Positions 9,076-14,824 of a DNA stretch of 15,113 bases are shown in pieces. The notes beneath the pieces are model-generated. The model made no database searches. It had not been told where the DNA came from and saw only the letters and a program-made list of their open reading frames with translations. Position 1 is the stretch's first letter, and the number at the start of each line of letters is the position of its first letter. The DNA comes from an uncultured Coprococcus sp. GTDB lineage: Bacteria; Bacillota; Clostridia; Lachnospirales; Lachnospiraceae. The stretch is from the NCBI GenBank assembly GCA_900548215.1, contig URJI01000071.1, forward strand, positions 1-15,113. The letters are read 5' to 3'. Made by a program: the position numbers and the translations under genes.

Positions 9076-9116
9076 TAGCCATGCAAAATCGCCTTCGGCG
9101 CGTGCATCATTGGCTA
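9076..9116. repeat. long imperfect palindrome in the C40-to-124-aa-gene spacer
   Basis: Outer arms TAGCCA/TGGCTA, second arms TGCA/TGCA and an inner stem CGCC-TTC-GGCG nest into one 41-nt structure, with a four-base bulge on one side. Read on the plus strand, the tip is a cUUCGg tetraloop. No U-tract follows on the transcribed (minus) strand, so it is not a typical terminator. It could be an mRNA processing or stability element, or a protein-binding site. Confidence 0.6.
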
Positions 9117-9118
9117 CA

Positions 9119-9145
9119 TGTCAAGTTTTCATAGAAGACTTGACA
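9119..9145. repeat. 12-bp inverted repeat with three-base loop
   Basis: TGTCAAGTTTTC is separated by ATA from GAAGACTTGACA. The arms pair along all 12 positions with a single G-T wobble. On the plus strand it is followed by a T-rich run (CTTTTTCTTC), so it could terminate antisense transcription. On the coding (minus) strand no U-tract follows. It lies two bases from the preceding palindrome. Confidence 0.6.
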
Positions 9146-9166
9146 CATCTTTTTCTTCACAACAAT

Positions 9167-9190
9167 GGGCAGGGAATAGATCTCCTGCCC
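9167..9190 (-). repeat. GC-rich hairpin just after the C40 hydrolase stop codon
   Basis: A 7-bp stem, GGGCAGG/CCTGCCC, with a 10-nt loop begins about ten bases past the stop codon of the hydrolase gene. The following minus-strand sequence (ATTGTTGTG) is only weakly U-rich. It is therefore at best a weak terminator, or a 3'-end stabilising hairpin that sets different expression levels for the hydrolase and the genes after it. Confidence 0.5.
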
Positions 9191-9199
9191 TAGCTTCAC

Positions 9200-11071
9200 C
9201 TATGGTCTTCCAACAAATACAATACAATCCGGTGCCACAACCTGCCTGAACACCACACCGTACGCAGTATCTCTTGCATCAACCATCATTCCATTTCCAA
9301 CGTATATCGCCACATGACCGATATGCAGATATCCTCCTTCATTTGGATCAAAGCAGTAAAAGATTAAATCGCCCGGCTGTATGTCTTCATATCTGACACC
9401 TTTTCCTGCCAGACTTAGCCCCTGTGCTTCATATCCCGCTGTGGTTGCACCACCATAGCTGATATCTACTCCAGCTTCAAGCCAGGCATAGTAAACCAGC
9501 GAACTACAATCATAAGCCCGCCCGCTGTGTCTGAGTTCCTGACTGTATGGATATCCAACCCTTGTCAGTGCAAATGTTACCGCTTTTTTCTGCTTTGCAT
9601 CCTTTATATCCTTTACCCAGTCGTCTATCTCTTTCTGAGTTAATGATGACTGCGGTGTGACACCTGTTGACGAACCAAACATTGACATCATCTGCGCCAC
9701 AAGTTCTTTGCGGTTATCATCAAAGGCATATTCAGTGATCATATCAGTATAATGCTTCAGCTTTACATTTACATAAAATACAGTCCGCTTAACTTTCTTC
9801 CCGTCATCCTGTTTTATCTGCTCTGAGCCTGTGCTAGTTGTGTAAGAACACATATCGTCAAACACTTCTTTAAGTCTCCTCTTTGAAGTATCATTCATAA
9901 TAGTTGCAGTGTCTTCCACACCATACTTCACCATATATACAGCAATAATATCGTTGTAGTTTCCTGCCTGCTGTCCTTCTGCGCCTACATACACTATCTG
10001 TCCTGTGTCACAGCCGGAATGTTTATTTATCAGGTCATTGATCTCCCTGTTGAAATCCTGCATATAAGCACTCGTCACCGTCGTAACTGTATCTCCCTCC
10101 TCAAGCGGAGGCAGAAAAAATGCAAACGGTGAATTATACAAAACAGCAATCACGCCTACAATCGGAGTCACTGTGACCGCAATGAGCAGAACAAGCATAA
10201 GAAAGAATCCCGCTACAGCCGTTGCCATCTTCTTTGCAGGTATTGACAATCTGTTAAGCAAAAGATCTCTTACCATCTTCCCTACACTATCCTGCTGCTT
10301 ATCCTGCTCCTTCATCTTATCAAGGAAAAATCTGATCTTTCGACTCCTGCTGTTGGCTTTCACATTGGCTTTGTCTATCTCTTCACCAACCTTTTTCCCA
10401 ACTGCCTCACCTACAGCAACTCCAATCACCGGCGCAAGCGGTCCTGCCTCAGCACCCGCAGCTGTTCCTGCAGCTGTAGCAGCTGTCTTTGCTGTCACCT
10501 TTGCGGTTTCTTTTGCCGCCAGCTTTGCAGTCTCCTTTGCTGTTTCTTTTGCCGCCTTTTTCGCAGTATTCTTCGCTGTCTTTTGAGCTATCTTATTTCC
10601 TGCCTTTGCTTTCTTGATACGCTTCTTCGCCGCTTCAATTGCCTGTTTTTTTGCGATATCAGTTGTGCCACCTGTTATTCTCATAGCAGGCATTCCAGCC
10701 ACATTGGCAATATAAGCGGCGTCCCTTATTTCATCTCCACCTTCCATCTGACTAAGCGCAGTCTGAACACCGGCTGAACCAGCAATCCTGATACTCCCTG
10801 TCTTTGTCTTGACAGACTTCTTTGATTCCATAATCGCTGAACGCAGATGTGCTGACATGCCCTTTCTGCCTCGTTCTGACATCTTGGTCTTCGCCAGCCT
10901 GTTCTTTGATATGCCACTTATAGTTCTCCCCTTATCCCCCCTGCTTGATGTCAATACATTTGCTCCCCTAACCTCCACATGCCTTGCCATATGCGTATGA
11001 AGCTCAGCCTTTTTCTTTGTGTGTATCACCATCGGCTTGTCACCCACCTTCTTGATTTTCATATATCTCAC
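9200..11071 (-). CDS. membrane-anchored NlpC/P60 (C40) cell-wall hydrolase of the ICE mating apparatus (CD1107-like)
   Basis: The order of parts is a basic N-terminal region (1-140), a long Lys/Ala/Thr-rich helical repeat (about 141-210, with ETAKETAKLAAKETAKVTAK), a charged segment, a hydrophobic membrane segment (about 282-315) and an extracellular middle domain (about 330-470). Last is a C-terminal NlpC/P60 peptidase (about 492-623). The catalytic Cys is C522 in YDCSSLVYYAW and the His is H586 in HIGHVAIYVG. The third position appears to be D598, and GDLIF (567-571) is a family motif. Such proteins cleave peptidoglycan peptides so the conjugation channel can cross the wall. I see no muramidase domain, unlike Tn916 Orf14. 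The listed start is GTG; the ATG three codons later is better spaced after AGGTGAG and may be the real start. It normally follows virB4 directly, but here a cargo block intervenes. Confidence 0.9.
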   Translation of the reverse strand: MRYMKIKKVGDKPMVIHTKKKAELHTHMARHVEVRGANVLTSSRGDKGRTISGISKNRLAKTKMSERGRKGMSAHLRSAIMESKKSVKTKTGSIRIAGSAGVQTALSQMEGGDEIRDAAYIANVAGMPAMRITGGTTDIAKKQAIEAAKKRIKKAKAGNKIAQKTAKNTAKKAAKETAKETAKLAAKETAKVTAKTAATAAGTAAGAEAGPLAPVIGVAVGEAVGKKVGEEIDKANVKANSRSRKIRFFLDKMKEQDKQQDSVGKMVRDLLLNRLSIPAKKMATAVAGFFLMLVLLIAVTVTPIVGVIAVLYNSPFAFFLPPLEEGDTVTTVTSAYMQDFNREINDLINKHSGCDTGQIVYVGAEGQQAGNYNDIIAVYMVKYGVEDTATIMNDTSKRRLKEVFDDMCSYTTSTGSEQIKQDDGKKVKRTVFYVNVKLKHYTDMITEYAFDDNRKELVAQMMSMFGSSTGVTPQSSLTQKEIDDWVKDIKDAKQKKAVTFALTRVGYPYSQELRHSGRAYDCSSLVYYAWLEAGVDISYGGATTAGYEAQGLSLAGKGVRYEDIQPGDLIFYCFDPNEGGYLHIGHVAIYVGNGMMVDARDTAYGVVFRQVVAPDCIVFVGRP

Positions 11072-11082
11072 CTACCTTCTAC
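11060..11082. repeat. imperfect 23-bp direct repeat, copy A (edge of the cargo block)
   Basis: This sequence at the start of the C40 gene matches a second copy (13089-13111) at the end of virB4 at 18 of 23 positions, including the uninterrupted 9-mer CATATATCT. Read on the minus strand, both copies contain the end of a reading frame, a stop codon and GATATATG: V-D-A-L-stop in the virB4 copy and V-E-G-R-stop here. It may mark where cargo DNA entered the 3' end of virB4. Confidence 0.4.
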
Positions 11083-11117
11083 ATCCATTGCCACCCACCT
11101 TTTTATGATAAAAGGGC

Positions 11118-11155
11118 AAAAAAATAGCCATCTGGGCGATGAAACCCAAATGGCT
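11118..11155 (-). terminator. rho-independent terminator of the cargo operon
   Basis: On the minus strand, AGCCATTTGGG and CCCAGATGGCT form an 11-bp stem with one mismatch and an 8-nt loop. The sequence continues into A followed by seven Ts. It lies 35 nt past the stop of the 95-aa gene and should end transcription coming from the AlbA_2 gene and virB4. Confidence 0.85.
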
Positions 11156-11190
11156 TATATAATATTATTATTTTCAACTATACCTATCTA

Positions 11191-11478
11191 CTACGGAATA
11201 TATGGAACATTATCCTCATCAAACTCTCCGCCATATATTACATCATAATATTGTTTTCCGTACAAGTCCCCATTATACTGTGTGCCTTGATATTCATATG
11301 CTGTATATGGATATTCACTATTATTTTTCCATGTATACTTTGTAACCTCTTCAAACAAATCCATGACTTCGCTCTTGCTAAATTCATTAACTGGAAATAC
11401 GAAGTAATCATATGTCCCATCCTCTAAGTCACTTTCATAACCAAAATTCTTTGCAGAAACAACATGATATTTTCCCAT
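11191..11478 (-). CDS. orphan acidic tyrosine-rich protein, 95 aa
   Basis: I do not recognise this family. The 95 residues include 15 tyrosines and many Asp/Glu, with no signal peptide or membrane helix. A beta-type opening (GTYDYFVFPVNEFSKSE) leads to a short helix (SEVMDLFEEVTKYTW) and then a Tyr/Gly-rich tail (YNGDLYGKQYYDVIYGGEFD). The ATG lies seven bases after GGGAG, a good ribosome site, which argues it is translated. It is 53 nt downstream of the AlbA_2 regulator and directly upstream of a strong terminator, so the two form one cargo operon. As the second gene of a regulator pair it might be the regulated partner, but nothing in the sequence shows a mechanism. Confidence 0.75.
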   Translation of the reverse strand: MGKYHVVSAKNFGYESDLEDGTYDYFVFPVNEFSKSEVMDLFEEVTKYTWKNNSEYPYTAYEYQGTQYNGDLYGKQYYDVIYGGEFDEDNVPYIP

Positions 11479-11531
11479 AAATATTCTCCCTTCGTTTAAA
11501 GTTCATTTTTTATTATTTTACAACACATGAA

Positions 11532-12926
11532 TTATTCTTTATTCAATATCTTCCAATATCCAAATTTTCTTGAACCTTCATGCTCTATATAACCATTATC
11601 CCTCAGAAATGCTATGCCTTTATCAACAGTTGTCTTCCCTTTACCTATTTTCTCTGCAATTTGACTTTTTGATATATTGGGATTATCTCTAATAATATCT
11701 AGTATACTGCTTTGTGTTTTATTCAATGGTTTTATTTTTTTATCATTTTTATTACCCATCTGATCAGACATTACATTAATCCAATTAAATGGTATTGTAA
11801 CAACAATTGAATTATCTCTAAATTCAAATGCCTCTTTGCCATACTTGCTTGTGATTTTAGGCACGCCTCTTCCTGTTTTTTCACTAATATGAAGCTGTAA
11901 AAATATCTCTGATAGTTTTTTATTAACAGGAATTGATTCTCCAGAGAAAAATCCTTCTATCGTTTGATTTTTAGGCAAAGTTCCCCTTGATAATATCTCA
12001 ATTCTATCTGAGTAGACCGTAATCATTGGCTCATTTCCATCCACCCACTTATTATGAAGAAAGGCATTTACTATTGCCTCTCTAAACGCATCATTGTCAA
12101 ACAGAGGTACTTCCTTTCTTTCAACAATCCGATCAACCTCATCCGCTTGTATGATATTAAGGACATCACCATATCTCAATACTTCATCAAGAGAATACAA
12201 AAGGCATTGATTCCCAAACTCCCGAACTGAATACATGTTATCAGCTTTTGTGGTACCTGAAAAAATAGCCACTCTGATAGGAATATGTGAATTATCTGAT
12301 AACAACTGAGCCATAATATTATATTTCCCTGATTGTGTATACAACCCCAAGTTCTTTTTAAACTGCTCTGTATTTAACTTAACACCCTTTGCGCCATAAT
12401 AAATTTGAAGTTTTTCAAACGACAGATCCTGATATTCGCTTTCGGTATTTTCTATTGTCGGGAATCCTTCTCGAAGCATCGTAAATAAAAAAGATTCCTT
12501 TTCTGGGTATTTTCTAAGCTTTTCTTTGCTTGACCCAATTCTTATATATCGTTCCTCAGCAAATGATATTGGAATCATTTTGGCTGCCGGAATCACAAGA
12601 ACAACTACTCTTTTCTCTTCTAGTGTAATTTCTTCGAATCGAAAATCCACATATGGTGATAACTGTCTCGCCAAAAAGTGTTTTAATGGTTCTCCATTTA
12701 CATCCTGATCTGGATTAAATTTAGTTCCTGTAACTTTGTGGGTAGCATCATGTATCCCCCATACTAAATATGCATAATCCTGCTCATCGTATGCTGCACT
12801 ATTTGACAACGCCGAAATATATTCACCTATGCCTTTCGCATTAAACCAATTTTCTTTAAATTCAAACCATTCTCGTTCCGTATCATACGCCCTGAGATTG
12901 TTGACAATATGCTCTAAATTATACAT
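11532..12926 (-). CDS. AlbA_2 (Schlafen-type) ATP/nucleic-acid-binding regulator with C-terminal winged helix, 464 aa
   Basis: The first part (about residues 15-140) is an AlbA_2 domain: E-F-K near 22-24, YLVWGIHDATHKVTGT (53-68) and YIRIGSSKEKL (127-137). The middle is a HATPase_c_4-type helicase/ATPase-associated domain, with REAIVNAFLHNKW (282-294), ITVYSDRIEILSRG and ISEKTGRGVPKI. The last 60 residues are a winged helix (SQIAEKIGKGKTTVDKGIAF), typical for DNA binding. Proteins of this layout are common putative transcriptional regulators in bacteria; some AlbA_2 proteins act in antiphage defence, but I see no catalytic evidence of that here. The coding sequence is visibly more AT-rich than the ICE genes on either side, suggesting separate acquisition. 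The start has only a weak GGGGG ribosome site nine bases upstream. An operator-like array lies just upstream, so autoregulation is plausible. Confidence 0.88.
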   Translation of the reverse strand: MYNLEHIVNNLRAYDTEREWFEFKENWFNAKGIGEYISALSNSAAYDEQDYAYLVWGIHDATHKVTGTKFNPDQDVNGEPLKHFLARQLSPYVDFRFEEITLEEKRVVVLVIPAAKMIPISFAEERYIRIGSSKEKLRKYPEKESFLFTMLREGFPTIENTESEYQDLSFEKLQIYYGAKGVKLNTEQFKKNLGLYTQSGKYNIMAQLLSDNSHIPIRVAIFSGTTKADNMYSVREFGNQCLLYSLDEVLRYGDVLNIIQADEVDRIVERKEVPLFDNDAFREAIVNAFLHNKWVDGNEPMITVYSDRIEILSRGTLPKNQTIEGFFSGESIPVNKKLSEIFLQLHISEKTGRGVPKITSKYGKEAFEFRDNSIVVTIPFNWINVMSDQMGNKNDKKIKPLNKTQSSILDIIRDNPNISKSQIAEKIGKGKTTVDKGIAFLRDNGYIEHEGSRKFGYWKILNKE

Positions 12927-12943
12927 TTACCAGAACCCCCAGT

Positions 12944-12985
12944 TTATTACCCACCTTATTACCCACCTGTAAAGGTGGGTAATAA
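12944..12985. promoter_or_regulatory. three-copy 13-bp operator-like array upstream of the AlbA_2 gene
   Basis: The 13-mer TTATTACCCACCT occurs twice in direct orientation, overlapping by one base (12944-12956 and 12956-12968). After the spacer GTAA it occurs once more perfectly inverted (12973-12985). The last two copies form an uninterrupted 13-bp palindrome. The array lies 18-59 bases before the start codon. It is likely an operator for the winged helix of the downstream regulator, or an RNA switch, because in the transcript one arm can pair with either of two identical partners. No U-tract follows, so it is not a terminator. Confidence 0.7.
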
Positions 12986-13043
12986 AATCAGATACCATTT
13001 ATTACAATTTATTATTGTTCTCATGAACACCAAAATTTATTCT

Positions 13044-13057
13044 CTACATTATTGTAG
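13044..13057. promoter_or_regulatory. short palindrome in the AlbA_2 upstream region
   Basis: CTACA-TTAT-TGTAG is a 5-4-5 inverted repeat in the AT-rich gap between virB4 and the AlbA_2 gene. It is long enough to be a regulator site but could occur by chance in such AT-rich DNA. No convincing promoter was found beside it. Confidence 0.3.
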
Positions 13058-13088
13058 TAATCTTATCACAACAAAAGATTCTTCGCCA

Positions 13089-13111
13089 CATATATCTTAC
13101 AAAGCATCTAC
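13089..13111. repeat. imperfect 23-bp direct repeat, copy B (3' end of virB4)
   Basis: This is the partner of the copy at 11060-11082. It covers the last four codons and stop of the virB4 remnant plus the following GATATATG. Together the two copies bracket about 2.0 kb holding the AlbA_2 gene, the 95-aa gene and the terminator. Confidence 0.4.
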
Positions 13112-14386
13112 CCTCTCCCGCGCCTTCTGCTCGGCGATACGCTCATGAATATTTGTATTATAAAGCTTATAAAGACTTGTATCCTTACCGATCTGATTAT
13201 CAAATGGTATTACAACATTACCACATTTTAAAAGTCCCATACCAGACTGACTGTTTGTGACAAAACGAAGCTGCGCATCTGACACTCCGATTACTTCTGC
13301 CATCTTTGCACTGTCAGTATTTGCCTGTTTCAATAGTGCAACAAACTCAGAGTTGGCAAGCATTGTGGTAGCTGTATAGTTCTGTAAAAGATCAACAACA
13401 TTCTGTGTGATACCAGTACAGAGTCCGCCCTGCTTCCTGACCTTCTTCCAGAGCTGCTGTAAATACTTTGCGGAATACTCTGAATTTAAAAGAACATGAA
13501 ACTCATCTATATAGAGCCATGTTGCCTTTCCTCTCTTTCCATTTTCCACAATACGCTGCTGTATCGACTCCATCATAACAAGCATAGTAATCGGGCTAAG
13601 CTCTGTTCCAAGGTCTCGTATACCATAAACCACAAAGCGGTTATCTACGTCTACATTTGTCTGATGATTAAAGATGTTAAGCGAACCATTGACAAAAAGT
13701 TCCAATGATAGGGCTACCTCCTTTGCTTCCTCCTCCGGCTGAGCCATAAGAATCTCATAAAAGTCACTCATGACAGGGATATACTTCTCTCTGCTTCTGG
13801 CTATATCTATATACATCTTTCTTACGCATCGGTCGATGATAGACTTCTGACGGGAATTTAACGAATCCCCAATACACTGCTCACAGAGTCCTAGCATGAA
13901 CTCGCCCTTTTCTCTAACCCATCCCTTTGTATCGTTCTGATCAAGATTCCATACATCCATAGAAAGCGGATTCACATAATTATCCGTATAAGTAGACATA
14001 TTTACTACTGTGCCTCCATAGGTATGAGCTACATCAAAATACTCATTCATAGGATCAATAACGATGATCTCATCATCACCGGATAAGAACACCGAACCCA
14101 TCTCCATCTTACAGAAAAATGATTTACCTGATCCCGACACTCCGAAGGTAAATCCATTTCCATTTATCAGCTTCTTCCTGTTACCAATATTGATGTTCTT
14201 GCTTACCTGATTTATACCATAATAATTGCCGCCTGCATCATTAAGCTCCTGCACATTAAATGGCATAAGAACCGCAAGCGACTGGGTAAGCATAGTTCTC
14301 ATTGTCTCAACCTGCCTGACACCAATCGGAAGAGCTGTATTCTGTTGATGAGCAAAAGATATTAATGGAACATACGCGAAACACAC
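13097..14386 (-). pseudogene. VirB4/TraE-type conjugation ATPase, N-terminal half missing
   Basis: VirB4 ATPases power assembly of, and transport through, the mating channel. The 429 residues here match only the C-terminal ATPase part: Walker A GVSGSGKSF (82-90, K88), Walker B WLYIDEF (290-296), TGITQNVVDLLQNY (324-337) and a normal C-terminus. The family is usually about 800 aa, so close to half is gone. Resemblance starts at about NTALPIGVRQVETMRT (16-31). The 15 residues before it look unrelated, and a stop codon lies just upstream in frame. The GTG start has no ribosome site, and the next in-frame ATG (residue 29) has only a weak one. A terminator reading in the same direction sits about 40 nt upstream of the GTG. 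I infer a 5' deletion or rearrangement leaving a non-functional remnant. The ATPase domain itself is intact, so translation from an internal start cannot be ruled out. Confidence 0.82.
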
Positions 14387-14423
14387 TACTTATTTCTACA
14401 GAACATATTTAACATTTCATTAT

Positions 14424-14466
14424 AAAAAATAAAGACGTCCTGCATTTTTTCTATGCTGACGTCTTT
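14424..14466 (-). terminator. rho-independent terminator facing the virB4 remnant
   Basis: On the minus strand AAAGACGTC pairs with GACGTCTTT, with further GCAT/ATGC pairing inside, and is followed by A and six Ts. On the plus strand the tail (ATCTTATAATCC) is weaker. Transcription coming from higher coordinates would stop before virB4, which supports the view that the remnant has lost its promoter. Confidence 0.75.
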
Positions 14467-14525
14467 ATCTTATAATCCTATCTTGGGGCAATCTTATTAT
14501 ATCCACATTACTCAGTTAATTTTTT

Positions 14526-14545
14526 GTGTACCAGTTAGTGTACCA
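14526..14545. repeat. paired 8-bp direct repeats GTGTACCA
   Basis: Two copies of GTGTACCA are separated by GTTA, giving a 12-bp period. They are flanked by T-rich runs on both sides. Short direct repeats of this kind are typical of tyrosine-recombinase arm-type sites near the ends of integrated elements, but no recombinase gene is visible here, so the role is open. Confidence 0.4.
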
Positions 14546-14623
14546 TTTTTTTATGAATTATATAAATTTATACTAGATTTTATGTATCTAGCAATCACCG
14601 AAGAACCCTTGATTTATAAGGCT

Positions 14624-14692
14624 TTATCGATATTTATGAGGATATATAGAATTATGAAAATTAGGCTGATAAATAACGATACCTAATTTCAT
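14624..14692 (-). pseudogene. 22-codon reading frame with consensus ribosome site; possible stump of an interrupted gene
   Basis: AAGGAGG, TATAC and ATG give a near-ideal Shine-Dalgarno and spacing. The product begins MKLGIVIY, which looks like the first beta strand of a cytosolic alpha/beta protein; DsrE-family proteins often start this way. It then turns into QPNFHNSIYPHKYR and stops. The natural reading is a gene broken after about eight codons by insertion or deletion. Eight residues are too few to name the family, and a genuine short leader peptide is the alternative. Confidence 0.4.
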
Positions 14693-14704
14693 GTATACCT
14701 CCTT

Positions 14705-14737
14705 GGGGACGTTCCTTCTGTAACAAGGAGTGTCCCC
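14705..14737. repeat. REP-like palindrome GGGGAC...GTCCCC
   Basis: GGGGACGTTCCTT and AAGGAGTGTCCCC form a 13-bp stem with two G-T wobbles around a CTGTAAC loop. Its form resembles the dispersed GGGGAC/GTCCCC palindromes of Firmicute genomes that I recall being linked to REP-associated tyrosine transposases. It stands directly before the ribosome site of the 22-codon frame. No U-tract follows, so it is not a clear terminator for the upstream gene. Confidence 0.6.
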
Positions 14738-14824
14738 TGTCTCTAATTCATGTCGATATCAACTGACTGTTTATTTCTTTGTTCTCTTTGTCTCAATATG
14801 AACACAGCCAAAACACAATATCCT

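Larger units (their letters stand above)
14387..14823. other. gene-poor junction region upstream of the virB4 remnant
   Basis: About 440 mostly AT-rich bases hold no substantial gene. They contain, as listed separately, a terminator, a pair of 8-bp direct repeats, a 22-codon frame with a consensus ribosome site and a REP-like hairpin. The stretch 14740-14823 shows nothing I can interpret. The region replaces the coupling-protein and early transfer genes expected before virB4, so it is probably an element end or a deletion junction. Confidence 0.6.

Noticed and set aside
10726..10917. 63-codon minus-strand frame inside the C40 hydrolase gene
   Set aside because: The product is Arg/Trp/Gln-rich and shows no family resemblance, and I noticed no good ribosome site. 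It is an out-of-frame shadow, unlike the TnpV-like case.
11041..11100. Extra ACCCACC words near the C40 start, resembling the AlbA_2 upstream 13-mer
   Set aside because: Only seven to nine bases match; one lies in codons for Lys-Val-Gly and another is a ribosome-site-like AAGGTGG. Not enough to call further operators.
11238..11420. 60-codon minus-strand frame overlapping the 95-aa gene
   Set aside because: It is an out-of-frame shadow of a gene that itself has a good ribosome site; the product has no recognisable features.
12986..13080. Candidate promoters for the AlbA_2 gene, such as TTGTAA with TATTAC 17 bases on
   Set aside because: The matches to consensus are poor and several equally weak candidates exist in this AT-rich stretch.
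14514..14552. Short minus-strand frame ending N-G-T-L-T-G-T-Q-K-I-N-stop, considered as an integrase C-terminus
   Set aside because: A stop codon lies two codons upstream in the same frame, and no recombinase motifs are present.
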